From Herminiimonas sp. (GTDB taxonomy: Bacteria > Pseudomonadota > Gammaproteobacteria > Burkholderiales > Burkholderiaceae_D): a stretch of DNA of 61,412 nt. The DNA is taken from contig JACMOV010000177.1 of assembly GCA_014377845.1 (NCBI GenBank), positions 1 through 61,412 on the forward strand, in the 5' to 3' direction. Made by a program: the position numbers and the translations under genes. Below the pieces are notes generated by a model. That model saw nothing but the letters and a program-made list of their open reading frames with translations, was not told the DNA's origin and did not search any database. Positions 60,160-61,412 of this stretch are shown one piece after another; position 1 is the first letter of the stretch; the number at the start of each line of letters is the position of its first letter.

Positions 60160-61412
60160 ATGGCCCAAGCACCGACGATTCACACCGAAACCTTCCTTCC
60201 CTACATGCGCGACGTCGGCAACGCCGAACAGACACTGCAGGAATTGAACCTGATGTGGCGCCTGATCGATGCATCGGCCAGGATGAACTGTCCGGGTGAA
60301 GCCAAGACCATCCTGTCGACCCTGGCGGCGACGCGCACCGGCTTCAGCGCGCTGGAAGAGGCCCTGATCAAGACGCTGGTGCACGAAAAAGTCGCCAACG
60401 TGCAGAAGGCGATCGGCACCAAGGCGCAATACGTCATCGACATCATCGTGCGCAACCTGTTCGAGCGCACGGCGGATGTGGGTTTTCTTGCAACCGACGT
60501 CGCGCTGTGCTCGTTCGTCGCCGGCCTGCAGACCGATCGCGATGCCATCCACGACCGGCTGCGCGCCTACCGCGACAAGTACACGGTCTATGACGACATT
60601 CTTCTGCTCGACCCGAAAGGCCACGTACTGGCGCAGATCGATCCGGCGCATCCGGTCGCCAGCAGCACGGATCCGCTCCTGCAGGCCACACTGGCCAGCG
60701 ATACCTACGTCGAGACCTTTCGCGCGACCGACCTGCGTCCGGCCAAGACGCGGGCACTGGTGTACTCGCGCCGGATGCACCATCCGCAGACCGGTGCGGT
60801 AGTCGGCGTACTGTGCCTGTCGTTTCATTTTGAAGACGAAATGGCCGGCATTTTCCATTCTCACCGGGACGAGGACAACCATTCGATCATGCTGCTGCTC
60901 GACGGCCGTGACCAGGTGATCGCCAGCAGCGAGCCGCGCTGGATCGCGACCGGGTCGACGGTACCGTCGAATCGTTCCGGCGCGGCCATGCTCATGCCGT
61001 TCTGCGGCCGCCAGTACCTGGTGCGCACCTTTGGTTCGCCTGGATACCAGGGCTATCCGGGGCCGGATGGCTGGCAGGGCCAAGTCATGATCCCGGCCGA
61101 AATCGCGTTCAATGGCGTCGCTACCGATGCGCTCGGGGGGCTGGATGCGGATACGGCGGCCGGCCTGCTGTCGCATGCGCAGTCATTCTGCCTGCCGCTG
61201 CACGAAATCATGAAGGCAGTGACGACTGCCTCCGACACGATCCAGCGCATCGTCTGGAACGGCCACCTGCTGACTGCCGGTGAAGCAGGCGAGATGCAGA
61301 AACTGAAAAGCATCCTCGACCAGATCAACGAAACCGGCGCGCGCAGCAACGCCCTGTTCGCGCGCTCCATCCACGACCTCTACCAGACGGTGCTGGCCTC
61401 GAGCATGCGCGA
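60160..61412 (+). CDS. Soluble Cache-type sensor protein (partial, C-terminus off the right edge)
   Basis: Reading from ATG 60160 (MAQAPTIHTETFLPYMRDVG) stays open to the window end, giving 417 residues. Residues ~1-110 are helical; a Cache-like sensor region follows (RNLFERTADVGFLATD then DKYTVYDDILLLDPKGHVLAQID, in part YDDILLLDPKGHVLAQID; VYSRRMHHPQTGAVVGVLCLSF). No signal peptide or transmembrane helix precedes it, unlike normal extracytoplasmic Cache receptors. The C-terminal ~70 visible residues look helical and could lead into a CheW, HAMP-less MCP or other output domain, but the end is missing. The 60001-60159 gap before it is AT-rich and shows no gene. Confidence 0.75.
   Translation, partial: MAQAPTIHTETFLPYMRDVGNAEQTLQELNLMWRLIDASARMNCPGEAKTILSTLAATRTGFSALEEALIKTLVHEKVANVQKAIGTKAQYVIDIIVRNLFERTADVGFLATDVALCSFVAGLQTDRDAIHDRLRAYRDKYTVYDDILLLDPKGHVLAQIDPAHPVASSTDPLLQATLASDTYVETFRATDLRPAKTRALVYSRRMHHPQTGAVVGVLCLSFHFEDEMAGIFHSHRDEDNHSIMLLLDGRDQVIASSEPRWIATGSTVPSNRSGAAMLMPFCGRQYLVRTFGSPGYQGYPGPDGWQGQVMIPAEIAFNGVATDALGGLDADTAAGLLSHAQSFCLPLHEIMKAVTTASDTIQRIVWNGHLLTAGEAGEMQKLKSILDQINETGARSNALFARSIHDLYQTVLASSMR

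Overview
The window is a piece of a GC-rich betaproteobacterial chromosome. The best guess is Burkholderiales, family Oxalobacteraceae (Herbaspirillum/Herminiimonas/Massilia-like). This rests on gene order: secG-tRNA-Leu-nuo, ilvBHC-pssA-leuA, sigma factor-DUF3619-DUF3106-RDD, and dapA-bamC next to trpS, an M50 protease and a YciO-type gene. No insertion sequence, prophage, integron, CRISPR array or rRNA was seen. The region is core genome with a few unusual spots. Genes, starts and motifs were read by eye; family names come from recognition, not from searches.

Layout. 1-11786 (minus strand): nuoL (cut by the left edge) back to nuoA, nearly all of respiratory complex I. 11904-13439: a terminator, tRNA-Leu(GAG), secG, tpiA and a good promoter. 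13590-16754 (plus): a PAS-GAF-PAS-GAF-GGDEF-EAL c-di-GMP protein. 16852-19451 (minus): pnp and rpsO. 19584-20165: a BamE/SmpA-like lipoprotein. 20282-28605 (minus): leuA with a Leu-rich leader ORF, a Kbp-like LysM protein, pssA, two small envelope genes, then ilvC, ilvH and ilvB. 29120-31364 (plus): an ECF-like sigma factor overlapping a one-pass membrane protein, a secreted repeat protein and an RDD membrane protein. 31437-41757: a lipase-like hydrolase, an MBL-fold hydrolase, bamC, dapA, a methyltransferase, trpS, an M50 protease, a YciO-type protein, htpX, a PHP phosphoesterase and an alpha/beta hydrolase. 41817-45552: an acyl-CoA synthetase, a small lipoprotein, a gamma carbonic anhydrase and hslO. 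45578-49932 (minus): ftsB, eno, kdsA, pyrG. 50061-57169 (minus): an LpxR-like lipid A deacylase, a hydrolase, comEC, tatD, lolD, lolC/E. 57236 to the end (plus): an RpfE-like protein, recJ and a soluble Cache-type sensor cut by the right edge.

How the parts work together. The window combines energy metabolism (complex I, enolase, triose-phosphate isomerase), branched-chain amino-acid synthesis (ilvBHC, leuA), RNA turnover (pnp/rpsO) and envelope building. Envelope genes include secG, pssA, bamC, lolCD, kdsA, lpxR-like, htpX, ftsB and several lipoproteins.

The two most interesting signals are these. (1) The sigma factor/DUF3619/DUF3106/RDD cassette has translational overlaps, a membrane protein with anti-sigma topology, and a periplasmic protein built on 18-residue repeats. 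It looks like an uncharacterised envelope-sensing sigma module. (2) A 40-codon Leu-rich ORF sits directly behind a sigma70-type promoter upstream of leuA and looks like a regulatory leader peptide. Other observations include a possible Fe-S cluster in TrpRS, a 13-bp tandem repeat between nuoD and nuoE, five genes that appear to start at TTG, and several -10 boxes 6-7 bases before the start codon.
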